Of a stretch of 33,603 nucleotides of DNA, positions 16,701 to 24,936 are shown piece after piece. The stretch covers positions 1 to 33,603 of the forward strand of contig CAIYSZ010000096.1 of assembly GCA_903928965.1 (NCBI GenBank), in the 5' to 3' direction. How positions within the stretch are numbered: the stretch's first letter is position 1; each line of letters opens with the position of its first letter. The stretch comes from an uncultured Pseudomonadota bacterium. GTDB taxonomy: Bacteria; Pseudomonadota; Gammaproteobacteria; Methylococcales; Methylomonadaceae. The position numbers and the translations under genes are program-made. The notes beneath the pieces were generated by a model. It was not told the origin of the DNA, did no database searches, and saw only the letters and a list, made by a program, of their open reading frames with translations.

Positions 16701-17194
16701 GCGGTGATCTCGGAGTCAGTCGAGGACAGCGCCTGGTTTATGATGTTCAGGACGTATTCGCGGTCTTGCGGATGCAGATGCTTGATCCAGAAGTTGGGAT
16801 CAGCTAGGATTTGTTTGGAGCTGTAGCCTATCATGTTGCTAATGCCGTCGGTGATATAGGTGCACTCGTGCGGCGAGGTTGCGGCATTTTCGTGGGCGTA
16901 AAGTATGGACGGGCTGGTTTCCAGGAGTAGATTCTGGCGCCGCGTCATCTGGTGCTTGGTTTCCCGCGCTTCGGCGTTTTTTCGAGCGAGATTGGGCCGT
17001 AAGCGCGGGTTTGCAATCAGGCCGATAAAGCTGGTTAGGGCGACTTGCAACAAGACGGCCAAGGCTAGCGGATTCTTTTCTTCAAACGCTTGCCGCCAGG
17101 CCATGGGAGAGAATAGGTAGAACAATTCGATCATGGCGAGAAGCGTGAAGCCTAGAATTAAGCCCGACGCCCATGTGATTGCATTGTTTTTCAT
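13730..17194 (-). CDS. Hybrid sensor histidine kinase, PAS-PAS-GAF-HisKA-HATPase-REC-REC-HPt (MmoS-like architecture)
   Basis: A 1154-residue phosphorelay kinase. Two membrane spans lie within residues 8-65. PAS1 is at about 90-205, with a PAS_3-type end DGEYIWIKDNARLI. PAS2, about 213-335, has the NifL/Aer-like flavin pattern (FCRQTGWDFTEIIGKTPRIL, then ESWQGRLQNCRK). A GAF domain (about 375-515) has a Cys-rich stretch CLCGRAAV...DDCFCD. HisKA has His near 536 (FLANMSHEIRTPMNG), followed by HATPase (FGGTGLGLSIAKNLI). Two receivers have Asp near 825 (ILDMQMPGMDG) and 963 (VFMDCQMPKLDG). The C-terminal HPt has His near 1097 (VAHTIKGM). From memory, this is the domain order of MmoS, the flavin sensor linked to sMMO in Methylococcus capsulatus. 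The link is inference: the gene is about 14 kb from mmoX and no partner regulator is adjacent. Confidence 0.88.
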   Translation of the reverse strand: MKNNAITWASGLILGFTLLAMIELFYLFSPMAWRQAFEEKNPLALAVLLQVALTSFIGLIANPRLRPNLARKNAEARETKHQMTRRQNLLLETSPSILYAHENAATSPHECTYITDGISNMIGYSSKQILADPNFWIKHLHPQDREYVLNIINQALSSTDSEITADYRFLTADGEYIWIKDNARLIRDQHGKLEMIVGSWLDITGVKRHEQELLRLRMAAEASVDMIFITNLKGVIEYANPSFCRQTGWDFTEIIGKTPRILKSGKNDDIIYMAMYENLQKGESWQGRLQNCRKPRNFGQRSESDYYWAEISITPILDPQGERIGYVSIQRDISEQVANEIAINKDQHDAELRLRIANILYRREPLADRFGAVLEELFQLRSLPLQPKGGVFLKQESSPTLQLFVTRGEFSAEFLEKEQCVAFGKCLCGRAAVSGEMLVSDDCFCDPRHENSYAGMQNHGHYIVPIQANSNMLGVMFLYTEPQPPHDQKYLEILLLIGQKMGLAILQAEVEQALKSARDLATESSRIKSDFLANMSHEIRTPMNGVLGMLDLLLQTQLNKEQYEYAKIAYNSAESLLNVINDILDFSKIESGKLDLEEIEFDLRELAEEICVLLAGRAHAKGLELNCYIQPDLPRAFNGDPTRLRQILNNLIGNAVKFTASGEVSLEMTCTDLTDDKASICFTVKDTGIGISLEQQSRLFQPFMQANSTTTRNFGGTGLGLSIAKNLIERMGGEIHLNSAPGQGATFWFTLQLPYHNKPEDSSSRKSLSGSRFLIVDDNSTNRKILERSLQNWDAECIVTENSLQALIELRQAISEQQPFDVVILDMQMPGMDGLNLAKQMQQDPDLREIKRIILSSGAMISTTDMQQAGIYKVLGKPIRQSYLYNTLLELTQPSMEIEPPELEPSYEQLDFSRYQIMLVEDNPVNQKVALHMLNRLGIQPQLAADGEEALEWLNKKKFDLVFMDCQMPKLDGYAATRMWREQEKIRRLPATPIIALTANAMQSDRDECLAAGMNSHLSKPFNIKKLESILQIWLTMTEDEPLTLWIPEKMEASLGGDQDLMRELIDILNDEECPEHLNRLQRALEQQNAAEIVYVAHTIKGMASQFCAESVKNLAAQIEKNARAGLIDAQEVERLAQQFRRLCVETKAYINPN

Positions 17195-17522
17195 TGCTCA
17201 AGTTTCCTTGGAATTCGCTGAGTCGCCATTATATTGCTCAATTAGTATAACTGAAGATTAGTGTAACTGAAGATGGGCAAGAAATCATTGCTGCGTTTGT
17301 TGAAGCATTATACATGTTAGTATGTGTGTTTCTATCATTATAATAGTCGTTTTCGGTCAGTATTTTTTTGAATATATCCATGGAGATTAAAACGTTGCAA
17401 TGAACGCGCTTGATAACATATAAAATAAAGTAAAATGTTGGGTCAGGTTGAATAATTAGGCGGGTCATTTTAATTATCAATACGTGACGGATGCGGATTG
17501 TCTGCTGGCAAGGGATAAGTGT
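17195..17522. other. Intergenic region between two kinase genes
   Basis: No gene is supported. The region is AT-rich and has a 16-bp direct repeat (listed separately) 47 nt upstream of the MmoS-like kinase start, where an upstream control site would be expected. I see no clear terminator for the preceding kinase gene. Confidence 0.45.
17241..17272. repeat. 16-bp tandem direct repeat, two units
   Basis: ATTAGTATAACTGAAG is followed at once by ATTAGTGTAACTGAAG, a single mismatch. It lies just upstream of the minus-strand kinase gene and could be a paired regulator site or simple slippage. Confidence 0.75.
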
Positions 17523-20500
17523 TTAGTCTGGGCGTGGTGAAGAATTTTCGCTAGATTGCATATCTTTAAATTTAAGGATGCTTTTAATCAACTTCGCGGC
17601 GTCTACCGGCTTGATTAAGAAGTCGTTCATGCCCGCCAGCATCGCTCGCTCGCGTTCCGTGGCGGTGGCGCCGGCGGTTAGGGCTATGATCGGGAGGTCG
17701 AGCCGGAGATTCCGGCGGATTTGCTCCGTGGCCTCGCAACCATCCATGCCCGGCATTTGGATATCCATGAGGACTTCATGATACGCGGACGGGTTTTGTG
17801 TTAGTGCGTTTATGGCCGCTTGGCCCGAGTCGCATTCGGTGCAAATCGCGCCTTCGTGCGCCAATATACGTTTTACCACGGTGCGATTGAGGCTGTTGTC
17901 GTCCACGATAAGCACATGCATATCGGTCAAGAGTTTACCGGAGGCGAAGGCAAGCGGCAAGTCGGCCCCCGCGTTTTCGCCGGACGCGTTGGGAGCGGCG
18001 CCGGATTCGGCCGGCGCGATTTGTTCCGCATCGCCTATTTGCAACGGCAACTGCAAGGTAAAATTTGAGCCTTCCCCTGGCGCGCTGGTAACGCTCAGCG
18101 TTCCGTTCAAAAGTTTGGCTAGGCGTTTAACGATGGCGAGTCCTAGGCCGGCGCCGCCATAATCGCGGTTGATGTAATTATCCGCTTGCATAAAGGGTTG
18201 AAACAAATCGGATAGCATGGCTGGCGTCATGCCGATGCCGGTGTCGGTTACGCTAAAGCGCAGTCTAATGCTAGGGGTTTGATCGCTTTCCAGCCGCTTG
18301 ATTTTTAGCGAGACTTCCCCGCGTTTGGTGAATTTGACGGCGTTGCCGAGTAGAATAGTCAAGATTTGCTTGAGGTGTTTTCGGTCAGCGTAAAAGGTGT
18401 CTGGAATGTCGGCGTCAAGTTCCGGAATATCGAGTCCGAGACCTTTAGCCTCGGCAATGGGGTGAAAATGCGTTTTGAGTTCCCGCATCATCTCCGGCAA
18501 GGAAAATTCTTGCGGTTCCGGCTTGAGTTCTCCGGCCTCAAGCATGGATAAATCGAGAATGTCGTTAATCAGCGTTAGCAGGCTGTCGCCGGCGGTTTTT
18601 ATTATTTTTAGATCAAGGATTTGCTGTTCTGTCAATCCGGTTTGACATAGCAAATGAGCGACGCCAATGATGGCGTTCAAGGGCGTGCGTATCTCGTGGC
18701 TCATGGTCGCCAAAAACGAGCTTTTGGCGATATTGGCTATTTCCGCTTTTTCCTTGGCTTCGCGCAATTGGGTTTCATTTTGCTTTAAGGCTGTGATGTC
18801 GCGTATGACCATGGAAATCGAATCCGCATGCCCGTATTGGTCGCGATGCAGGATCAATAACTCGGAGACGGGAATTTCATGGCCGTCTTCATGCAGCAAT
18901 GCGCTTTCCGCGCACCAATACCCTTGATTTAACAGCTTGGGAATGCTTTCTTGCATAATTTTGCGCGCCGCCCAGGCCGGATGGATTTTTTCCAAGGTAC
19001 GCGCGGACATGTCTTGCGCGGCGTCAAGGCCCAGCATGCGTTTGGCGGCCTGATTGTGGTAAACAATGTGTCCGGCCAAATCGGTGCGGGCGACAAAATC
19101 GGTGGAGGCTTCTAGAAGTTCGATTAAACGTTTTTGTTCCTCCTTGGCTTTTTTGCGTTCGGTTATGTCCAGCACCGTGGTTCTGGTTCTTAGGAAGTTG
19201 CCGTTTTCGTCTAAAATCGCGGTGGAGGATACCAGGGCGCTGAAAATAGTACCGTCCTTGCGCAGGAAATCCAGTTCCAGGTCGTTGATTTTTTTATTTC
19301 GCATGAATTCGGGCAGCGCGGCTTCGCACCGGCGTTTGCTTTCCGGGGAAAGAATTTGAAAAATCGACAATTTGTTTTCAATTTCCTCGCGCCGGTAGCC
19401 TAGCCAACCGAGTTCGGTATCGTTTATTTTTACTATGACGCCGTCCGGACCCACGGAATGATAGCCGGTGGCGGAGTTGTTATACAGGTCGTTGATTTCT
19501 TCAAGCGATTTGCGCAATAATTGGTTGGCGTCGGCTAGCTGGTTTCTGGCCTGCCGCAAGGCGGCGTTTGTTTGTTTATGGCTGGTAATATCGAAATAAT
19601 GCGCTAAGACCATATTATTTAATAAGGGAATGACATGAAATTCGATCCAAGCGCCATTACCTTGCAGGCGTTCGCCCTTGAGCGTTTGCCGGGTTTGTAA
19701 ATGTTGAATGACATTGGCGATAATTTCATCCACGCTGACGTTCGGGCCGTAATCCCCGCGATCCACGCAATAGGTGATTTGATCGCGCAGCCGGAACGGG
19801 TTGCATTCCAGCAATGCGGGCGGTAAATCCAGAATACGTTCAAAATTGGCGTTCTTGAGGATGCATTCCCCGGTTTCGTTGTACACCGCCAGCCCGGAGG
19901 GCGAAAATTCGACTATTTTTTGTAACAGGGTTCGGTTTACCTCCAATGCGGCGAGGGCGGCTTTTTTTTCTGTAATATTTTGCGCCGCCGCGTAATAAAA
20001 TATTTCGCCTTCAATGGTTACCGAGCGCGCGGAAATTTCCACGTCGATTATCGCGCCGTCCTTGGTACGGTGTTTGGTTTCAAACACGGCAGGTGATTCA
20101 TCCAGTTTCCGAATATTTTCCAAGTGTTGAGATCGGGTAAACTGGATGTCTATGTCCGCGAGATTGAGTTTGAGGATTTCCTCGCGCGTATAGCCTAGCA
20201 TAGTGGCGAAAAGATGGCTGCAATCGATAATGTCCCCTTTCCGATTCATAATGTGAATGCCGTGCGAGGCGGCCAGCATCAAGGCTTTGAGTCTATGCCA
20301 GGAGTATTGGCTTTTTAATTTGAAATAGGCGATTATCAGGCTGAGGATGGCGATGATGGTGAACGTGAGCGCCATCCAAAGCATGCGGTTGGGGCCGAAT
20401 AAAATGGAGTTTGCATATAATGAATGGTTGGGGATGAAGCGTACCAGCCGCCAGCGGGTATTCAAGTCATTGGGCCGCGGGCCGGCGTCAAGTTGATTGG

Positions 20501-21380
20501 CTTGATTTAACCAGGGCAGGGCGGCGTCTAGTGTTTTGAGCAGATAAAGCCCTTCGGCGGTTATTACGCTTTCCTGGCCGGCGTTGATGGCTTGCCAGAT
20601 ATCAGGGTTGTCGCGCATGAAATTATCTTGCTCCCTGCCGAACATGAAGCCGAATTCCTTGGCCGGCGTATTCTCGGATTTGAGATAGTAGCCTTGATCG
20701 TTTAATAGTAAGTTAATGGATTCCACGCCTGAAGATTTTTGGTCAAAGGCGAAAATTCTATCCAGCAGGTCTTGCGCCAGATAATTGACCACCAGCAGCA
20801 TGCGCGCGTTTTCGGTTGGCCCGGTCAGTCTGGCCACGACCCGAATGGCCGGCTTGAGGGGAATTTCCAATTGATCTTGGTCCATTTGTAAGTCCAACGG
20901 TGAAACGTAGACTTGGTTGGGTCCCAGTTTCAGACCTTCTTGGATAAAATAGCGGTGGAATTTATTTCGTAATTCCGGTTCCGGGACGTCCACGCATTCG
21001 CCGTTGACTAAACGGACGCGTATCAGTTCTTGGCCTTTTTCATCAAACAGGCGGAGTTGGTCGTAGCGTAAATAAGAGGTGCAAAAAGCTTTTAACAGGT
21101 TAACCGCGGTTTCGCGGGTCATTTTTCCAGGGTGATTGACATAGTTTTGAATTTCGGGAGACAGGGTGATGGTTTTGGCGTCGCCCAATAGTTCTTTAAA
21201 TGTGGCGCGGATGGTTTGCGCGGAGGAAATAATATTGCTGGTTTCTCTGATCTTAATGATTTCGACCCGCTCTTGTTCATTATGCAGCAAGAGCGGATAA
21301 AATGAGGCCGATAACAGCAGCAAACAGGCGGTGAAAACAAGCAGCCAAAGTATCAGGAATTTAAGATTTTGTTTTTTCAT
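17523..21380 (-). CDS. Hybrid sensor histidine kinase with periplasmic sensor and four PAS domains
   Basis: A 1285-residue membrane sensor kinase. A first membrane span (residues 8-30), a periplasmic region of about 300 residues resembling a double-Cache sensor (LLRYDQLRLFDEKGQELIRVR, PLKPAIRVVARL, VNYLAQDLLDRIF) and a second span near 330-350 give the classic N-terminal sensor. Four PAS-type modules follow (about 365-490, 490-610, 620-745, 745-865). Then come HisKA with His near 894 (FLATMSHEIRTPLNAI), HATPase (YGGAGLGLAIVKRL), and one receiver with Asp near 1204 (VLMDIQMPGMDG). There is no HPt domain, so its phosphate must pass to an HPt elsewhere, perhaps that of the neighbouring kinase. 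The ligand is unknown. Confidence 0.88.
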   Translation of the reverse strand: MKKQNLKFLILWLLVFTACLLLLSASFYPLLLHNEQERVEIIKIRETSNIISSAQTIRATFKELLGDAKTITLSPEIQNYVNHPGKMTRETAVNLLKAFCTSYLRYDQLRLFDEKGQELIRVRLVNGECVDVPEPELRNKFHRYFIQEGLKLGPNQVYVSPLDLQMDQDQLEIPLKPAIRVVARLTGPTENARMLLVVNYLAQDLLDRIFAFDQKSSGVESINLLLNDQGYYLKSENTPAKEFGFMFGREQDNFMRDNPDIWQAINAGQESVITAEGLYLLKTLDAALPWLNQANQLDAGPRPNDLNTRWRLVRFIPNHSLYANSILFGPNRMLWMALTFTIIAILSLIIAYFKLKSQYSWHRLKALMLAASHGIHIMNRKGDIIDCSHLFATMLGYTREEILKLNLADIDIQFTRSQHLENIRKLDESPAVFETKHRTKDGAIIDVEISARSVTIEGEIFYYAAAQNITEKKAALAALEVNRTLLQKIVEFSPSGLAVYNETGECILKNANFERILDLPPALLECNPFRLRDQITYCVDRGDYGPNVSVDEIIANVIQHLQTRQTLKGERLQGNGAWIEFHVIPLLNNMVLAHYFDITSHKQTNAALRQARNQLADANQLLRKSLEEINDLYNNSATGYHSVGPDGVIVKINDTELGWLGYRREEIENKLSIFQILSPESKRRCEAALPEFMRNKKINDLELDFLRKDGTIFSALVSSTAILDENGNFLRTRTTVLDITERKKAKEEQKRLIELLEASTDFVARTDLAGHIVYHNQAAKRMLGLDAAQDMSARTLEKIHPAWAARKIMQESIPKLLNQGYWCAESALLHEDGHEIPVSELLILHRDQYGHADSISMVIRDITALKQNETQLREAKEKAEIANIAKSSFLATMSHEIRTPLNAIIGVAHLLCQTGLTEQQILDLKIIKTAGDSLLTLINDILDLSMLEAGELKPEPQEFSLPEMMRELKTHFHPIAEAKGLGLDIPELDADIPDTFYADRKHLKQILTILLGNAVKFTKRGEVSLKIKRLESDQTPSIRLRFSVTDTGIGMTPAMLSDLFQPFMQADNYINRDYGGAGLGLAIVKRLAKLLNGTLSVTSAPGEGSNFTLQLPLQIGDAEQIAPAESGAAPNASGENAGADLPLAFASGKLLTDMHVLIVDDNSLNRTVVKRILAHEGAICTECDSGQAAINALTQNPSAYHEVLMDIQMPGMDGCEATEQIRRNLRLDLPIIALTAGATATERERAMLAGMNDFLIKPVDAAKLIKSILKFKDMQSSENSSPRPD

Positions 21381-21622
21381 TTTTTGCGTCGGCGCCTGCT
21401 GAAACAGGTTATTTGGCCGGGCTAGCGGCTGTTATGGTCTCCATGAACGTGGCGAATGTCATTTAACATGAATACCCCATGGTCATTGTAATGGCAAGTA
21501 ATCGTCTTGGGAAGTCGCTAGGGTGCGTATGTTTTTTAACGGCCTTGGCTGGTTGGCTTGCATCGGGGGGTGTACCGGCTTAGACTGGTCGCTTAAATTT
21601 ATCAATTTGCGATGAGGTGGCT

Positions 21623-22375
21623 ATGTATGGAAATCTGCCGCGCCTGATAGGCGTGTTTTGTTTGGTTTTGGCGTTGCCCGCGTTCGCCGCGGAGTTAACC
21701 CGCGCCGAAGTGACCGATTTGTTGGCGCATGCCGGGAAAGAGCATCCGGCGGATTTACGGCGCAGGGATTTGACCGATTTGGATTTGTCCGGCCTGGATT
21801 TTAGACACGCGGATTTATGGGGGGCTGATCTTAGGCGTTCCAATTTGAGCGGTTCTAATTTGCACGGTTTGGTGTTGGATTTGACCGTCATGACGAAGGT
21901 CAATTTGAGCCGCGCGGATTTGGCCGATACCAGTATTTTTGGGGTGAGCCTGATGCATGCGAATTTGAGCCGCGCCAATTTAAGCGGCAGCCGGGTGATC
22001 GCGGTGATGGAAGGGGCGGATTTAAGTTACGCTAATCTTAGCCGGGTGGATTGGGCGGCGGATATGAAAAATCAGTCCATGGGTTTGATGCGCGCCAATC
22101 TGAAAGGCGCGGATTTGACCGGGGCGGATTTGAGCGGCGCGAAGCTTGGCCGTGCTATGTTGCGGCACGCTAAACTGGCCGGCGCCAGTTTGCGCGGGGC
22201 GGATTTATTTTCCGCCGATATGGACGGCGCGGATTTGAGCGGGGCGGACGCCAGCGGCGCCAATTTTTCGGACGCTAAATTGCACGATGCCAAGTTTGTG
22301 AATACTCGGTTGCTTGGCGCGCGTTTCGACGGGGCTGTTAATGTCCCCGCCGAGGTTGCGGCGGGCGCGCGTTAA
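21623..22375 (+). CDS. Exported pentapeptide-repeat protein
   Basis: Starts at an ATG with GATGAGG 6 nt upstream; an in-frame GTG 6 nt earlier is less likely because it overlaps that site. The N-terminus is a signal peptide (LIGVFCLVLALPAFA, cleavage before AELTRAEV near residue 24). From about residue 45 to the end the protein is built of A(D/N)LXX pentapeptides (ADLRRSNLSGSNLHG, ANLKGADLTGADLSG), which form a right-handed quadrilateral beta-helix. Export suggests a periplasmic or surface role rather than gyrase protection. It precedes the permease gene by 21 nt, so they are likely co-transcribed. Confidence 0.85.
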   Translation: MYGNLPRLIGVFCLVLALPAFAAELTRAEVTDLLAHAGKEHPADLRRRDLTDLDLSGLDFRHADLWGADLRRSNLSGSNLHGLVLDLTVMTKVNLSRADLADTSIFGVSLMHANLSRANLSGSRVIAVMEGADLSYANLSRVDWAADMKNQSMGLMRANLKGADLTGADLSGAKLGRAMLRHAKLAGASLRGADLFSADMDGADLSGADASGANFSDAKLHDAKFVNTRLLGARFDGAVNVPAEVAAGAR

Positions 22376-22396
22376 TCTTGAACATAAGGGGGGCTT

Positions 22397-23785
22397 ATGG
22401 CGAATAATGAAGGATTGTGGCGGCGTAAACCGCTGGCGGCGTTTAGCATTAAGGAAAATCCGCTGCATAGAACTTTGAATGCGCGGGATTTGACGGTATT
22501 GGGCATCGGGGCGATTATCGGGGCTGGGATTTTTGTGTTGACCGGCATCGCCGCCGCTAAGTACGCAGGTCCGGCGATTGTGTTGTCATTTGTGATGGCG
22601 GGGGCCGCGTGCGCCATGGCCGCTTTATGTTACAGTGAGTTGGCGGCGATGTTGCCGGTTTCCGGCAGCGCGTATAGTTACGCTTATGCGACCATGGGTG
22701 AGCTTTTGGCCTGGGTCATAGGCTGGGATCTGATTTTGGAGTATGCCTTGGCCAGCAGTACGGTAGCTATCGGTTGGTCGGGTTATTTGAATAGTTTTTT
22801 GGAAGGCTTGGGGCTACGTTTGCCAAAGGGCTTAACCACGGCTTATTTAGCCGACGCGGAAGGCGGTTTTGTCAATTTGCCGGCGATGCTGATTATTTTG
22901 TTGTTGACCGGGTTGTTGATTTCCGGCATCCGTCAGTCGGCGTTTTTCAATAACGCCATGGTGTGGCTGAAACTAGCGGTGATCGTGGTATTCATTCTGG
23001 CCGCCGGCGGTCAGGTGCAAGCCGATAATTGGGCGAATTTCATGCCGTTCGGTTTTAGCGGGGTGTTGACCGGGGCGGGGGTGATTTTTTTCGCTTATAT
23101 CGGTTTCGATGCTGTGTCCACCGCGGCGCAAGAGGCAATTAATCCGGAAAAAGACGTGCCGGTCGGCATTATTGCGTCTTTGGTGATTTGCACCGTGATT
23201 TACATTACGGTCGCCGCGGTGTTGACCGGGGTGGTGTCTTATACTGAATTAAACGTGGCGGCGCCGATAGCGCTGGCGATAGACCGTATCGGCATGGCTT
23301 GGTTGTCGCCCTTCATTAAATTGGGGGCGATTGCCGGATTAACCTCGGTGATGCTGGTGATGCTGCTGGGACAAAGCCGGATTTTTTTCGCCATGGCGAA
23401 GGATGGTTTGTTGCCGCCTTTGTTTGCGCGGGTGCATCCCGAGTGGCGGACGCCTTATTTATCCACGGCTATTGTCGGCGTGGCGGTAGCGTTGCTGGCG
23501 GGGTTCATGCCGATTGAGAAATTGGGGGAGTTGGTCAGTATCGGCACTTTATTCGCATTTGCGGTGGTCTGCGGCGGGGTGTGGGTGCTGCGGGCGAGGC
23601 ATCCGGAATTGCCGCGCCGGTTCAGGTGTCCGGCCATGCCGTTTACCCCGTTGGCGGGAATTCTGATTTGTCTATGGTTGATGAGTGGTTTGCCGAAAGA
23701 TACCTGGGTGCGCTTGGTGGTGTGGCTGTTGTTGGGATTTGTCATTTATTTCGGTTATGGCGTGAGGCATAGCCGTTTGAATTAG
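22397..23785 (+). CDS. APC-superfamily amino acid permease (CAT-like)
   Basis: A 462-residue inner-membrane transporter with about 12 spans. The N-terminal LTVLGIGAIIGAGIFVLTGIAAAKYAGPA is the APC substrate-binding helix 1 with the unwound GAIIGAGIF motif. SGSAYSYAYATMGELLAWVIGWDLILEYALASSTVAIGWSGY is typical of the cationic amino acid transporter (CAT) branch. YIGFDAVSTAAQEAINPEKDVPVGI is the helix 6 region. GGGGGGC lies just before the ATG as Shine-Dalgarno. Substrate cannot be fixed from sequence; uptake or exchange of amino acids is likely. Confidence 0.9.
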   Translation: MANNEGLWRRKPLAAFSIKENPLHRTLNARDLTVLGIGAIIGAGIFVLTGIAAAKYAGPAIVLSFVMAGAACAMAALCYSELAAMLPVSGSAYSYAYATMGELLAWVIGWDLILEYALASSTVAIGWSGYLNSFLEGLGLRLPKGLTTAYLADAEGGFVNLPAMLIILLLTGLLISGIRQSAFFNNAMVWLKLAVIVVFILAAGGQVQADNWANFMPFGFSGVLTGAGVIFFAYIGFDAVSTAAQEAINPEKDVPVGIIASLVICTVIYITVAAVLTGVVSYTELNVAAPIALAIDRIGMAWLSPFIKLGAIAGLTSVMLVMLLGQSRIFFAMAKDGLLPPLFARVHPEWRTPYLSTAIVGVAVALLAGFMPIEKLGELVSIGTLFAFAVVCGGVWVLRARHPELPRRFRCPAMPFTPLAGILICLWLMSGLPKDTWVRLVVWLLLGFVIYFGYGVRHSRLN

Positions 23786-23827
23786 CGGGCGGTTGGGGGT
23801 ATTTGGTTGTCATTGGTTTATTTGAGC

Positions 23828-23865
23828 CGCAATTTTTCAGTCTTTTGTAAGGCTGGAAGTTGCGG
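23828..23865 (+). terminator. Imperfect hairpin after permease gene
   Basis: CCGCAA (23828-23833) pairs with TTGCGG (23860-23865), with further partial pairing inside. No T-run follows, so it may be a 3'-end stabiliser or weak terminator. A TATAAT box (23871-23876) directly after it may start the next small gene. Confidence 0.4.
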
Positions 23866-23956
23866 TGTTATATAATTTATTGATTTCGTTTAACTATATT
23901 GTTGTGGCATGGATTGAGCTTTATTTTAGTTGTCTCAACAAGTTTGGCAGGTGAGC

Positions 23957-24106
23957 ATGCCTAAATCAATGAATTTTTATCGTGATATCGTGATTAGTGT
24001 GTTGTTATTGGCGGGTGTGATGGTATTCATGTCCGGAGAATTTGTAATTTCCACCGCGCTGTTTTGCGCGACGTCGTTATTGAGCAATATCAATTTCACC
24101 GTTTGA
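23957..24106 (+). CDS. 49-residue membrane peptide
   Basis: A short frame (MPKSMNFYRDIVISVLLLAG, one membrane span at about residues 10-26, then a second hydrophobic stretch STALFCATSLLSNINF). A GTG two codons earlier (23951) could also be the start. AGGTG is only 3 nt from the ATG, so initiation is not ideal. Support comes from a TATAAT box about 80 nt upstream and a strong terminator 70 nt downstream, making a self-contained unit. Function is unknown. Confidence 0.5.
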   Translation: MPKSMNFYRDIVISVLLLAGVMVFMSGEFVISTALFCATSLLSNINFTV

Positions 24107-24176
24107 GGTAAGTTGAAATTTCGGTGAATTGATTTTTTTCGGTTTTAGCGGTTGTTACCATGGCTGCTAAGTTTGG

Positions 24177-24211
24177 GCCTTCGCCTACGCTCCGGGCGAG
24201 GGCTTTTTTTT
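24177..24211 (+). terminator. Rho-independent terminator
   Basis: GCCTTCGCC pairs with GGCGAGGGC (one G-U pair) around an 8-nt loop, followed by eight T residues. It closes the small membrane peptide transcript. Confidence 0.85.
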
Positions 24212-24225
24212 GTGCGGGGGAAGGG

Positions 24226-24263
24226 AAAAAAGGAGAGACGCGGCTTTGGGCGCGCGCCTCTCC
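24226..24263 (-). terminator. Rho-independent terminator for haloperoxidase operon
   Basis: On the minus strand, GGAGAG pairs with CTCTCC around a GC-rich interior with further pairing, followed by six T residues. It lies 28 nt past the stop of the PEP-CTERM-like gene and is back to back with the plus-strand terminator. Confidence 0.85.
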
Positions 24264-24291
24264 AAGGGAAGAGGAGGAATGCTTGAGGTGA

Positions 24292-24864
24292 TCAGACGCG
24301 CGTTTTGCGGTGGCTGGCGCGCAAGGTTAGCACGCCGAGAAGGAAGCAGGTGATCGCGCCGGGGGTAGGCACCGCGGCGACCGCGAACGTACCGACTTGA
24401 CCGAAATCGGATGCGTTAGTGGCATTGCCGAAAAAGTCTAAACCTAAGAACGCCGGGCCGGAAAAGCCGTCGCCGCCGTTAAAGCTGATTTGAAACGCTT
24501 GGCCTTGGACCAGACCGCTGAGTTCATAGGTCAAATCCGCGGGCGTTACGTTGGTGTTGGCGTAGTTGGCGGGAAAATCGGTTTGGAAGGCTTGGGTTCC
24601 GGTGAAATAATCCACGGCGAAGTTTCCGGCGCTGACATTGGCGACGTTCCAGCTGTCGCTCCAGCCATAATCCGGGCTGGTAGTGTCGCTGTTATTGCTA
24701 ACGGCGGTGAATACCAGATTGGTCAGGTCGTAGCTGGTGTTGTCCTGGATTTCAAAATAGGTGTTGCTTGCGCCGGCGTCGTAGCCGGCGAACAAGTCTA
24801 TGCTATCCGCCCAGGCCGGCGCCGCCGAAGATAGGGTGATAATTAGGGGTATCAGTTTTTTCAT
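24292..24864 (-). CDS. Secreted protein with PEP-CTERM-like sorting signal
   Basis: A 190-residue exported protein of unknown role. Residues 1-19 are a signal peptide ending APAWA. The middle is an acidic, Asn/Ser/Thr-rich beta-type domain with few Lys or Arg and no recognised catalytic motif. The C-terminus VPTPGAITCFLLGVLTLRASHRKTRV has the three-part PEP-CTERM arrangement: a Pro-rich motif (VPTPG in place of VPEP), a hydrophobic helix, and a basic tail. In PEP-CTERM systems an exosortase removes this tail and often the protein joins an exopolysaccharide matrix; no exosortase gene is in the window. It lies 72 nt after the haloperoxidase-like gene and shares its terminator. Confidence 0.7.
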   Translation of the reverse strand: MKKLIPLIITLSSAAPAWADSIDLFAGYDAGASNTYFEIQDNTSYDLTNLVFTAVSNNSDTTSPDYGWSDSWNVANVSAGNFAVDYFTGTQAFQTDFPANYANTNVTPADLTYELSGLVQGQAFQISFNGGDGFSGPAFLGLDFFGNATNASDFGQVGTFAVAAVPTPGAITCFLLGVLTLRASHRKTRV

Positions 24865-24888
24865 GGCGATTTCTCATTCATTGAGGGC

Positions 24889-24924
24889 CGCAAACAGCGT
24901 CTTGCACAGGCAGCGCTGTTTGCG
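24889..24924. repeat. Intercistronic 11-bp inverted repeat
   Basis: CGCAAACAGCG (24889-24899) and CGCTGTTTGCG (24914-24924) are perfect complements around a 14-nt loop, between the haloperoxidase-like gene and the PEP-CTERM-like gene. No T-run follows on the minus strand. It may adjust relative expression of the two genes. Confidence 0.8.
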
Positions 24925-24936
24925 CCGTTGGTTGGC

